The notes beneath the pieces were generated by a model. That model did not search any database. It had not been told where the DNA came from and saw nothing but the letters and a program-made list of their open reading frames with translations. Of a stretch of DNA of 64,000 nt, positions 43,865 to 51,741 are shown one piece after another; position 1 is the first letter of the stretch, and every line of letters starts with the position of its first letter. The position numbers were made by a program, and so were the translations under genes. The stretch comes from Scandinavium sp051650185 (GTDB lineage Bacteria > Pseudomonadota > Gammaproteobacteria > Enterobacterales > Enterobacteriaceae): positions 1 to 64,000 of the forward strand of contig NZ_JBOFIN010000071.1 of the NCBI RefSeq assembly GCF_051650185.1, written 5' to 3'.

Positions 43865-44503
43865 TTAAACGTCGCTGGAACGGGCAATTTTCTGGAAGGC
43901 GATAGCGGTTTCACGGCAGTCAGGCGCATTCAGGATCGCCCCGCCAACGATGGCGACAGCCGGGTTCAGCTGTTTTTTGATGATCGGAAGGGTGTTGAGG
44001 TTAATGCCGCCCGCCAGTGAAATGGGCAGGCCAGTGACCTCACGTACATCGAGAAACTCGCGGAAGGCTTCTTCGGGGTTATCGCCGCAGTCAGCATTTT
44101 TATGGACGCAAAGCTGAGTCACACCAAGCGCCTTCAGCTCTTTGGCACGCTGCACCGGGTTCGGTACGGACTGCAAATCGAACACCACTTCCGCCTTGTT
44201 CTCTTTTGCAATCGCCAGCACTTTCTTCACTGCCGTGTCGCTGGCCACCGCCAGCATCGAATAATTCTCGGGTTGGCATTTAGACATCAGCGTGGCTTCA
44301 CGCTCAGGGCCATCGATGATTTTCATATCCAGAAACAGCGGCTTATCCGGGCAGATTTCACGAATATCCGCGGCAATCTGAATACCACACAGCTTCAGCA
44401 GTGAGGTGCCCACTTCGATAATGTCGACGTGCGGGCCTGCCGCGCGCACCACATCAAGAGCCTGATTACGGTCGAGTAAATCGAGCGCCAGTTGAATTTT
44501 CAT
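43865..44503 (-). CDS. KGPDC/HPS-family enzyme with HPS-like active-site residues
   Basis: A 212-residue TIM-barrel enzyme of the suprafamily holding 3-keto-L-gulonate-6-phosphate decarboxylase (UlaD) and 3-hexulose-6-phosphate synthase (HPS). The shared catalytic residues Asp8, Glu30, Asp59, Lys61 and His134 are present. At the three positions where UlaD has Glu112, Arg139 and Thr169, this protein has Asp109, Ala137 and Ala164, the HPS-like pattern. The N terminus (MKIQLALDLLD) and VGGAI ending also resemble HPS. GGAGGTG stands before the ATG at 44503. It could be a decarboxylase, a formaldehyde-linked aldolase, or both. The residue mapping is a by-eye alignment to remembered sequences. Confidence 0.8.
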   Translation of the reverse strand: MKIQLALDLLDRNQALDVVRAAGPHVDIIEVGTSLLKLCGIQIAADIREICPDKPLFLDMKIIDGPEREATLMSKCQPENYSMLAVASDTAVKKVLAIAKENKAEVVFDLQSVPNPVQRAKELKALGVTQLCVHKNADCGDNPEEAFREFLDVREVTGLPISLAGGINLNTLPIIKKQLNPAVAIVGGAILNAPDCRETAIAFQKIARSSDV

Positions 44504-44520
44504 TGCCACCTCCATGACAG

Positions 44521-45822
44521 TTACAGCACCAGACCAAACGCGGCGCCAACAAGTTTCAGCAGATACAACACCGGTAACCAGACGAGGGTGAAGTCGATGT
44601 TGGAGAACATCAGCCCGGAACCGAACAGAGAGCCCATCAGTGGGTAGAGCAGAATGATGCCCGCATGAGCGATGACGCTGGTGACAAAGCCCGCAGCCAG
44701 CGCGCCTTTGTAGCCCCCGTATTTGTTGCCAAATACGCCCATGGTGCAGCCATCGAAGAACATGATGATTGGGCTTGGGAAGACAATAATGGGGCAGTTA
44801 AAGGCGATAGTTGCGCCCATCACCACCAGCGCACCAGCCACCGAGGCGATAAAGCCGAGCATTGCGCCGGTTGGCGAGTACGGGAACAGCGCCGGGCAGT
44901 CGAGAGCGGGAACCGCATCCGGTAGCAGGCGGTCGGAAATCCCTTTAAACGCAGGCACAATCGAGCCGATAAACATGCGTACGCCCACCAGCAAAATCAC
45001 CACGCCTGCGGTAAAGGTCAGCCCTTCCATAATGAGCCAGACCACCCAGTTGGTATTGCCGCTCAGTTGACCAATGCCATCCGCGCCTACCGCCAGGCCA
45101 ATGCCGAGGAAAATCAGCGGCATCAGGAAGGAGAGCGAAATGGTGTTATCGCGGAACATCGCCAGAAAGCCGGGCAGCTTCATCTCTTCGGCATCCTGAT
45201 CCGGGTTGCCGCATACCTTCGCGATTCGGCTTGCCACCCACGCCCCCACCTGCTGGTTATGACCGAGAGTCAGGTCGTCTCCAATAAAGTGCTGAGCGAG
45301 CGCACGGGTAATCGCCGGTGTAAGCGTCCAGTACAGCGCACAGAGCACTGCGCCGGTGATGATCAGCGGGAAGCCTGATAACCCCAGCGCGCCCGGCAGT
45401 GACACCACCATAAACGTCGCCAGAAACAGCTGAATATGGACCGTCAGATAGACGTTTTTGCAGCGCTTAAACGGGATCATCCAGACGAACAGCAGATGGA
45501 TCAGGAAGCCGAGAATGAACGTCAGGGTGACGTCATTAGCAAAGTGCAGCATCGCCACACCGAACGCGGCTTCGTTGGCAGGCAGCACGCCCTGAATGCC
45601 CAGCGTGCTGTTCAGTTTTCCCATAATCGGCGTCAGGGATTTCAGTAACGTGCCAGAGCCAATGGTGATCACCAGCAGCCCAATAATGGTCTTAATGGTG
45701 CCGTCGATCACCTCGTTGGCTTTTTTTCCCTGAAGCATCAACCCAATCAGCGCGATAAAGCCGAGAAATAACGGGGCCTTATCGAGCAACTGGAAAATAA
45801 TAAAACCGACAATCTCTTTCAT
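44521..45822 (-). CDS. PTS EIIC component, ascorbate (UlaA/SgaT) family
   Basis: A 433-residue inner-membrane permease domain with about ten hydrophobic segments. NEAAFGVAMLHFANDVTLTF, ALDCPALFPYSPTGAMLGFI and FFDGCTMGVFGNKYGG mark the UlaA/SgaT family. It transports and phosphorylates its substrate together with the EIIA and EIIB proteins encoded upstream. E. coli UlaA is somewhat longer, and the order here (A, B, C) is reversed relative to ulaABC. Specificity not determined. Confidence 0.88.
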   Translation of the reverse strand: MKEIVGFIIFQLLDKAPLFLGFIALIGLMLQGKKANEVIDGTIKTIIGLLVITIGSGTLLKSLTPIMGKLNSTLGIQGVLPANEAAFGVAMLHFANDVTLTFILGFLIHLLFVWMIPFKRCKNVYLTVHIQLFLATFMVVSLPGALGLSGFPLIITGAVLCALYWTLTPAITRALAQHFIGDDLTLGHNQQVGAWVASRIAKVCGNPDQDAEEMKLPGFLAMFRDNTISLSFLMPLIFLGIGLAVGADGIGQLSGNTNWVVWLIMEGLTFTAGVVILLVGVRMFIGSIVPAFKGISDRLLPDAVPALDCPALFPYSPTGAMLGFIASVAGALVVMGATIAFNCPIIVFPSPIIMFFDGCTMGVFGNKYGGYKGALAAGFVTSVIAHAGIILLYPLMGSLFGSGLMFSNIDFTLVWLPVLYLLKLVGAAFGLVL

Positions 45823-45846
45823 AGTCGTTACCTTCTATGGCAGGTC

Positions 45847-46125
45847 TTACGCCAGATTTTTGAGGTAGTCGCCGATGCTGCTTTCAATTTCGACTTTGCG
45901 AACAAAGTTAGTCAGCACGATGGTTTTGCTCTGGATTTCCTCTGGCATGCTGACTGCCAGTTCGCGCGTAGTGACATACAAATCGGCATGCACGCTGCGC
46001 ACACTGCCCAAATCACAGGTATCGACCGTTGCCGAGAGATCCATTTTTTTAAGCACCTGTTCGATGTTCATTTTGGCAATCACGCTGGACCCTAAGCCCA
46101 TGCCGCAAACGCAGACAATTTTCAT
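45847..46125 (-). CDS. PTS EIIB component, ascorbate (UlaB/SgaB) type
   Basis: A 92-residue soluble phosphocarrier with the phosphocysteine loop CVCGMGLGSS near the N terminus (probable phospho-Cys7). It accepts phosphate from the EIIA protein encoded two bases upstream and passes it to the sugar at EIIC. Length and motif match SgaB-type proteins. Confidence 0.88.
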   Translation of the reverse strand: MKIVCVCGMGLGSSVIAKMNIEQVLKKMDLSATVDTCDLGSVRSVHADLYVTTRELAVSMPEEIQSKTIVLTNFVRKVEIESSIGDYLKNLA

Positions 46126-46127
46126 CT

Positions 46128-46583
46128 TCAGACTCCTTCTTCAACGCGGTTAATGGCGAGATAAACGTCGCGACGGTCCGTGCAACGCTTGATAAATGCG
46201 ATGTTTTCTTCGCTGTCCAGGAACTCCACCAGCCGGGAAATAATCTGGATGTGGTTGTTGCTGTCGGTGGCGCAGAGGCCAAAAACAATCTCCACCGGAT
46301 CGTTTTCCTCGCTGCCGAAGTTGATAGGCTCCACAAGCGTCGTCAGACTTAGACCGGTTTTCATGACGCTGGGAGCCGGTCTTGAATGGGCCAGCGCGAT
46401 ACCCGGCGCGACCACGATATAAGGGCCGAGGGTTTCCACCGCCAGGATCATCTCCTGGGTGTACTCGTCGGTGGTGTGACCGCCGCGAGTCAGTAAATCG
46501 CCGGCCAGTTGAATAGCATGACGCCAGTCGTTTGCCCTGACTTTTAACTCAATATTCGCTTCAGAAATAATGTCGTTCGCCAT
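46128..46583 (-). CDS. PTS EIIA component, ascorbate/fructose type
   Basis: A 151-residue soluble phosphocarrier of the PTS-EIIA type 2 (UlaC/fructose/mannitol) fold with phospho-His66 in PGIALAHSRP. The start MANDIISEANIEL has AAGGAG seven bases upstream; a frame from 46613 would add ten residues without a ribosome site. It is the first gene of the operon, so the promoter lies in 46584-46835. Confidence 0.88.
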   Translation of the reverse strand: MANDIISEANIELKVRANDWRHAIQLAGDLLTRGGHTTDEYTQEMILAVETLGPYIVVAPGIALAHSRPAPSVMKTGLSLTTLVEPINFGSEENDPVEIVFGLCATDSNNHIQIISRLVEFLDSEENIAFIKRCTDRRDVYLAINRVEEGV

Positions 46584-46644
46584 CGCAAGACTCCTTTGCA
46601 TGTGTCTGAGCAAAGGCTATTACGGATAAACGGTGATAAAAAAA

Positions 46645-46678
46645 CCAATTTGCGCGCAGAGGGATGACAAAAAATTGG
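46645..46678. promoter_or_regulatory. Inverted repeat upstream of the ascorbate-type PTS operon
   Basis: CCAATTT (46645-46651) and AAATTGG (46672-46678) form an inverted repeat with 27-bp centre spacing, 62-95 bp upstream of the EIIA start. It is a candidate site for the PRD regulator. A TCACA CRP half-site (46719-46723) lies further upstream. No other gene is visible in the 298-bp gap. Confidence 0.5.
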
Positions 46679-46835
46679 GCTCAGTCAGCGGCAAGAGACA
46701 GATTTTGACGAGGTGAATCACAAACAGGCGAGATAACTCCGACAACGACAGGGCGATAAGAGGCAAAACGGGAAGTCAGACGGTGTGCAAAAGTTTGAAG
46801 TACGTCAAAGCGCGCGGTATCTGTTTTTCGTCAAT

Positions 46836-46865
46836 AAAAAAGCCGCTGAAATCAGCGGCTTTTTT
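46836..46865. terminator. typA terminator
   Basis: AAAAAGCCGCTG-AAAT-CAGCGGCTTTTTT. On the minus strand it follows typA by about 17 bases. It closely resembles the autotransporter terminator at 40588. Confidence 0.88.
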
Positions 46866-46881
46866 CATTCAGATTAAAAAA

Positions 46882-48705
46882 TTAATCTTCTTTAGGACCA
46901 CGAGAAGCGCGTTTACGGTCGTTCTCAGTCAGGTGACGTTTACGGATACGGACAGAAGTCGGGGTCACTTCTACCAGTTCGTCGTCATCGATGAACTCCA
47001 GAGCTTGCTCCAGGGTCATCTTCACTGGTGGAACCAGAACCGTTGCTTCGTCAGTACCTGACGCACGCATGTTGGTCAGTTTCTTACCGGTCAGGCAGTT
47101 TACAGTCAGGTCGTTAGAACGGCTGTGAATACCGATGATCTGGCCTTCGTAAACTTCTGCACCGTGACCCAGGAACAGCTTACCGCGGTCCTGCAGGCTG
47201 AACAGAGCGAACGCTACTGCTTTACCCTGGCCGTTGGAGATCAGTACGCCGTTCTGACGCTGGCCCACTTCGCCCGGACGAACGTCGTCGTAGTGGCTGA
47301 AGGTGGAGTACAGCAGGCCAGTACCGGAAGTCATGGTCATGAATTCGTTACGGAAGCCGATCAGGCCACGGCTTGGGATCACGTAGTCGAGACGTACGCG
47401 GCCTTTGCCATCTGGATTCATGTTTTTCAGGTCGCCTTTACGCTCACCCAGAGCCTGCATCACGGAACCCTGATGCTGCTCTTCAACGTCCAGCGTCACG
47501 TTTTCGAATGGCTCTTGCTTACGGCCTTCATGCTCGCGGAAGATTACTTTCGGACGGGAAACCGCCATTTCGAAACCTTCACGACGCATGTTTTCGATAA
47601 GAACAGACAGGTGCAGCTCACCACGACCGGAAACACGGAACGCATCCGCATCTTCCGTTTCTTCAACGCGCAGCGCAACGTTGTGCACCAGCTCTTTGTT
47701 CAGGCGGTCAAGGATCTGACGGGAGGTAACGTATTTACCTTCTTTACCACAGAACGGAGAGGTGTTGACGTTGAAGAACATGGTCACGGTTGGTTCATCA
47801 ACAGACAGCGCTGGCAGCGCTTCAACCGCCTGCGGGTCGCAGATGGTGTCAGAGATGTTCAGCTCGCCCAGACCGGTGATGGCGATGATGTCGCCCGCTT
47901 CAGCCACGTCGCTCTCGATACGCTCAAGACCCAGGTGAGTCAGGACTTTACCGACTTTACCATTACGGGTTTTGCCTTCGCTATCGATGATAGTGACCTG
48001 CTGGTTCGGCTTCACTTTACCGCGCTTGATACGACCAATGCCGATTACGCCAACGTAGTTGTTGTAATCAAGCTGGGAGATCTGCATCTGCAGGGTGCCT
48101 TCCAGGTCAACGTTTGGCGCAGGAACGCGGTCAACGATGGTCTGATACAGCGGGGTCATGTCTTCCGCCATATCTTCGTGATCCAGACCGGCGATACCGT
48201 TCAGCGCAGAAGCGTAAACGATAGGGAAGTCGAGCTGCTCGTCAGTCGCGTCGAGGTTAACGAACAGGTCGAAGACCTGATCAACAACCCAGTCAGGACG
48301 CGCGCCTGGACGGTCAACTTTGTTAATAACAACAATCGGCTTCAGACCGTGGGCAAATGCCTTTTTGGTCACGAAGCGAGTCTGCGGCATTGGGCCATCC
48401 ATTGCGTCAACGACCAGCAGCACGGAATCTACCATGGACATAACACGTTCAACTTCACCACCGAAGTCGGCGTGGCCTGGGGTATCAACGATGTTGATAC
48501 GGTAGTCATTCCATTTGATAGCGGTGTTTTTAGCGAGGATGGTAATCCCACGCTCTTTCTCCAAATCGTTGGAGTCCATCACACGTTCTTGTGCTTCAGT
48601 ACGCGCATCGAACGTACCGGATTGCTGCAGCAGCTTATCAACCAGGGTAGTTTTACCATGGTCAACGTGCGCGATGATGGCGATATTACGCAGATTTTCG
48701 ATCAC
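46882..48705 (-). CDS. typA: Ribosome-associated GTPase TypA/BipA
   Basis: Translational GTPase that binds ribosomes and supports 50S assembly and growth in stress and cold. It has 607 residues like E. coli BipA. G motifs are visible as AHVDHGKTTL, DTPGHADFGGEV and NKVDRPGA. EF-G-like domains III and V and the BipA-specific C terminus follow. It is divergent from glnA, the conserved arrangement. Confidence 0.97.
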   Translation of the reverse strand: MIENLRNIAIIAHVDHGKTTLVDKLLQQSGTFDARTEAQERVMDSNDLEKERGITILAKNTAIKWNDYRINIVDTPGHADFGGEVERVMSMVDSVLLVVDAMDGPMPQTRFVTKKAFAHGLKPIVVINKVDRPGARPDWVVDQVFDLFVNLDATDEQLDFPIVYASALNGIAGLDHEDMAEDMTPLYQTIVDRVPAPNVDLEGTLQMQISQLDYNNYVGVIGIGRIKRGKVKPNQQVTIIDSEGKTRNGKVGKVLTHLGLERIESDVAEAGDIIAITGLGELNISDTICDPQAVEALPALSVDEPTVTMFFNVNTSPFCGKEGKYVTSRQILDRLNKELVHNVALRVEETEDADAFRVSGRGELHLSVLIENMRREGFEMAVSRPKVIFREHEGRKQEPFENVTLDVEEQHQGSVMQALGERKGDLKNMNPDGKGRVRLDYVIPSRGLIGFRNEFMTMTSGTGLLYSTFSHYDDVRPGEVGQRQNGVLISNGQGKAVAFALFSLQDRGKLFLGHGAEVYEGQIIGIHSRSNDLTVNCLTGKKLTNMRASGTDEATVLVPPVKMTLEQALEFIDDDELVEVTPTSVRIRKRHLTENDRKRASRGPKED

Positions 48706-48858
48706 AACTTTGCCTCAGGCATTTAGAAATAGCGCGTTATTGTACACGGATTAATCGCGCTACAAAACAGGATCACAAACATCCCCCGCAAACAAGTATT
48801 GCAGAGTTGCTCTGTGATCGCTTTCACGGAGAGTAAAAAGAGCGCCATAACTCAAATC

Positions 48859-48906
48859 GCACCAAAACAGTGCCCAATATTTACATGAGAGCACTATTTT
48901 GGTGCA
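48859..48906. promoter_or_regulatory. NtrC enhancer sites of glnA
   Basis: GCACCAAAACAGTGC (48859-48873) and GCACTATTTTGGTGC (48891-48905) fit the GCAC-N7-GTGC NtrC consensus and lie 32 bp apart, on the same helix face. Degenerate GCAC/GTGC words continue at 48920-48945, like the low-affinity sites of E. coli glnA. Confidence 0.85.
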
Positions 48907-48978
48907 AGATATCCATCATGGTGCAGCACTTTTGCACTATGGTGCGCATCATACCGCCTTTTGGGGGGCATTTAAAAG

Positions 48979-48996
48979 TTGGCACAGTTTTCGCTT
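48979..48996 (+). promoter_or_regulatory. Sigma54 promoter glnAp2
   Basis: TTGGCAC-AGTTT-TCGCTT matches the -24/-12 consensus TGGCAC-N5-TTGCW and is nearly the same as E. coli glnAp2. It lies about 75 bp downstream of the proximal NtrC site. The rest of 48706-49085 holds the typA and sigma70 glnA promoters, not resolvable by eye. Confidence 0.9.
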
Positions 48997-49085
48997 TATC
49001 TTTTTTACGGCAACAACGCCACATTAGCAGTGCCAAGAATAGTTCGTTACCACGACGACAATGACAAATCCGGGAGAGTTTAAGT

Positions 49086-50495
49086 ATGTCCGCTGAACAC
49101 GTTTTGACGATGCTGAACGAGCACGAAGTGAAGTTTGTTGATCTGCGCTTCACCGATACCAAAGGTAAAGAACAGCACGTCACTATCCCTGCTCATCAGG
49201 TAAATGCCGAATTCTTCGAAGAAGGCAAAATGTTTGACGGCTCCTCTATCGGTGGCTGGAAAGGCATTAACGAATCCGACATGGTGCTGATGCCAGACGC
49301 CTCTACCGCTGTCATTGACCCGTTCTTCGAAGAGTCTACGCTGATCATCCGCTGTGACATCCTGGAACCCGGCACGCTGCAAGGCTATGACCGTGACCCG
49401 CGCTCCATCGCGAAACGCGCTGAAGAGTACCTGCGCTCTACGGGCATCGCGGACACCGTTCTGTTCGGGCCAGAACCAGAATTCTTCCTGTTTGATGACG
49501 TTCGCTTCGGCAGCGCCATCAACGGTTCCCACGTGGCTATCGACGATATCGAAGGCGCATGGAACACCTCCACCAAATACGAAGGTGGCAACAAAGGTCA
49601 CCGTCCAGCAGTAAAAGGCGGTTACTTCCCGGTTCCTCCAGTCGATTCTGCTCAGGATCTGCGTTCCACCATGTGTCTGGTGATGGAAGAGATGGGCCTG
49701 GTGGTTGAAGCTCACCACCACGAAGTGGCCACCGCTGGTCAGAACGAAGTGGCAACCCGCTTCAACACCATGACCAAAAAAGCCGACGAAATTCAGATCT
49801 ACAAATACGTTGTGCACAACGTGGCGCACCGTTTCGGTAAAACCGCGACCTTCATGCCAAAACCAATGTTTGGCGACAACGGTTCCGGTATGCACTGCCA
49901 CATGTCTCTGTCCAAGAACGGCACTAACCTGTTCTCTGGCGACAAGTACGCAGGTCTGTCTGAGCAGGCGCTGTACTACATTGGCGGCGTGATCAAACAC
50001 GCTAAAGCGATCAACGCCCTGGCGAACCCAACCACCAACTCCTACAAGCGTCTGGTCCCGGGTTACGAAGCACCAGTGATGCTGGCTTACTCTGCCCGTA
50101 ACCGTTCTGCGTCCATCCGTATTCCAGTGGTAGCTTCTCCTAAAGCGCGTCGTATCGAAGTGCGCTTCCCGGACCCAGCGGCTAACCCGTACCTGTGCTT
50201 TGCTGCGCTGCTGATGGCCGGTCTTGATGGTATCAAGAACAAGATCCACCCAGGCGAAGCGATGGACAAAAACCTGTACGACCTGCCGCCGGAAGAAGCG
50301 AAAGAGATCCCACAGGTTGCAGGCTCTCTGGAAGAAGCGCTCAACGCACTGGATCAGGACCGTGAGTTCCTGACGGCTGGCGGCGTGTTCACTAACGACG
50401 CGATCGATGCTTACATCGCTCTGCGTGTTGAAGAAAACGACCGCGTGCGCATGACTCCGCACCCAGTCGAGTTCGAACTGTACTACAGCGTTTAA
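49086..50495 (+). CDS. glnA: Glutamine synthetase GlnA
   Basis: Type I glutamine synthetase, forming glutamine from glutamate, ammonia and ATP as a dodecamer. The 469 residues equal E. coli. FDGSSIGGWKGINESDM, NEVATRFN, GSGMHCHMSL and the adenylylation-site tyrosine in KNLYDLPPEE are present. First gene of glnALG, driven by sigma54 and NtrC under nitrogen limitation. A CGGGAGAG ribosome site precedes the start. Large open frames on the opposite strand are by-products of its codon bias. Confidence 0.98.
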   Translation: MSAEHVLTMLNEHEVKFVDLRFTDTKGKEQHVTIPAHQVNAEFFEEGKMFDGSSIGGWKGINESDMVLMPDASTAVIDPFFEESTLIIRCDILEPGTLQGYDRDPRSIAKRAEEYLRSTGIADTVLFGPEPEFFLFDDVRFGSAINGSHVAIDDIEGAWNTSTKYEGGNKGHRPAVKGGYFPVPPVDSAQDLRSTMCLVMEEMGLVVEAHHHEVATAGQNEVATRFNTMTKKADEIQIYKYVVHNVAHRFGKTATFMPKPMFGDNGSGMHCHMSLSKNGTNLFSGDKYAGLSEQALYYIGGVIKHAKAINALANPTTNSYKRLVPGYEAPVMLAYSARNRSASIRIPVVASPKARRIEVRFPDPAANPYLCFAALLMAGLDGIKNKIHPGEAMDKNLYDLPPEEAKEIPQVAGSLEEALNALDQDREFLTAGGVFTNDAIDAYIALRVEENDRVRMTPHPVEFELYYSV

Positions 50496-50593
50496 TTAGC
50501 AGTACTCCTGTGGCCTTTATGACTTTCGCCGGGGCCCAGGACATTTTTTGTTGCCGTGGAAACTTTCAGCCCATCTTCGGATGGGCTTTTTTC
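50496..50593 (+). ncRNA. glnZ: glnA 3-prime UTR and terminator, probable GlnZ small RNA
   Basis: The glnA message ends in a hairpin GCCCATC-TTCG-GATGGGC with six T (50569-50592). In E. coli and Salmonella the glnA 3-prime UTR releases the Hfq-dependent small RNA GlnZ. The U-rich ending and the position fit, but the processing site cannot be read from sequence, so the 5-prime end is approximate. Confidence 0.6.
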
Positions 50594-50637
50594 TCCAGCA
50601 ACAGTCTGATTTCAGGCGCTTAACGGCTGAAAACCGC

Positions 50638-50659
50638 TATAATGCACTAAAATGGTGCA
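50638..50659 (+). promoter_or_regulatory. glnL promoter with overlapping NtrC site
   Basis: A TATAAT -10 element (50638-50643) is followed at once by TGCACTAAAATGGTGCA (50643-50659), a near-perfect NtrC palindrome. Bound NtrC would repress this internal promoter, as in E. coli. Confidence 0.85.
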
Positions 50660-50680
50660 CACCTTTCAGGAGACTGCTGA

Positions 50681-51730
50681 ATGGCAACAGGCGTGCTGCC
50701 CGATGCTGGGCAGATCCTCAATTCTTTAATCAACAGTATTTTACTGGTCGATGACGAGCTGGCGGTGCATTACGCCAACCCGGCGGCGCAGCAGTTGCTG
50801 GCGCAAAGCTCTCGTAAATTATTCGGGACACCGTTACCGGAACTGTTGAGTTATTTTTCGCTGAACATTGGCCTGATGCATGAAAGCCTGCAGGCAGGCC
50901 AGGGCTTCACTGACAACGAAGTGACGCTGGTGATTGACGGTCGCTCGCACATTCTCTCGGTGACCGCTCAGAGGCTGCCAGACGGCCTGATACTGCTTGA
51001 GATGGCGCCGATGGACAACCAGCGACGCCTGAGCCAGGAACAGCTCCAGCACGCTCAGCAGGTCGCTGCTCGCGATTTAGTGCGAGGGCTTGCCCATGAG
51101 ATTAAAAACCCGCTGGGTGGCCTGCGTGGCGCCGCACAGCTGCTCAGCAAGGCGCTGCCTGATCCATCGCTGCTGGAATACACCAAAGTGATCATTGAGC
51201 AGGCCGACAGGCTGCGCAATCTGGTTGACCGTCTGCTTGGGCCACAGCAGCCAGGGATGCACGTCACCGAAAGCATTCACAAAGTGGCTGAGCGGGTGGT
51301 GAAACTGGTGTCGATGGAGTTGCCGGACAACGTACGTCTGACGCGTGATTACGACCCAAGTTTACCTGAATTACCGCACGATCCAGACCAGGTTGAGCAA
51401 GTTTTGCTGAATATCGTGCGTAATGCCCTCCAGGCATTGGGGCCTGAAGGTGGCGAAATTATTCTTCGCACCCGAACCGCGTTCCAGCTCACGCTGCATG
51501 GTGTGCGCTATCGCCTGGCGGCTCGTATTGATGTGGAAGATAACGGGCCGGGTATTCCTTCGCACCTGCAGGATACGCTGTTTTATCCCATGGTCAGTGG
51601 TCGCGAAGGCGGCACCGGGCTGGGGTTATCCATCGCCCGTAATTTGATCGACCAACACTCCGGTAAAATTGAATTCACCAGTTGGCCGGGCCATACCGAA
51701 TTTTCGGTTTACCTGCCCATTCGGAAATAG
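50681..51730 (+). CDS. glnL: Nitrogen sensor kinase/phosphatase GlnL (NtrB)
   Basis: Cytoplasmic histidine kinase and phosphatase of NtrC, controlled by PII. The 349 residues comprise a PAS domain (about 10-120), the phospho-His in RGLAHEIKNPLGGLRG (about 139), and the ATPase domain with VEDNGPGI and GREGGTGLGLSIA. It starts after CAGGAGA. Second gene of the unit; glnG follows after 11 bases. Confidence 0.97.
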   Translation: MATGVLPDAGQILNSLINSILLVDDELAVHYANPAAQQLLAQSSRKLFGTPLPELLSYFSLNIGLMHESLQAGQGFTDNEVTLVIDGRSHILSVTAQRLPDGLILLEMAPMDNQRRLSQEQLQHAQQVAARDLVRGLAHEIKNPLGGLRGAAQLLSKALPDPSLLEYTKVIIEQADRLRNLVDRLLGPQQPGMHVTESIHKVAERVVKLVSMELPDNVRLTRDYDPSLPELPHDPDQVEQVLLNIVRNALQALGPEGGEIILRTRTAFQLTLHGVRYRLAARIDVEDNGPGIPSHLQDTLFYPMVSGREGGTGLGLSIARNLIDQHSGKIEFTSWPGHTEFSVYLPIRK

Positions 51731-51741
51731 AGGTGCATTGT

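Noticed and set aside
47125..48726. Open frame of about 530 codons on the plus strand
   Set aside because: Antisense to typA over its full length; no recognisable domain, caused by the strong codon bias of typA.
49080..50462. Open frame of about 460 codons on the minus strand
   Set aside because: It lies wholly antisense to glnA and its product looks like a codon-bias shadow (Val/Phe/His-rich, no motif).
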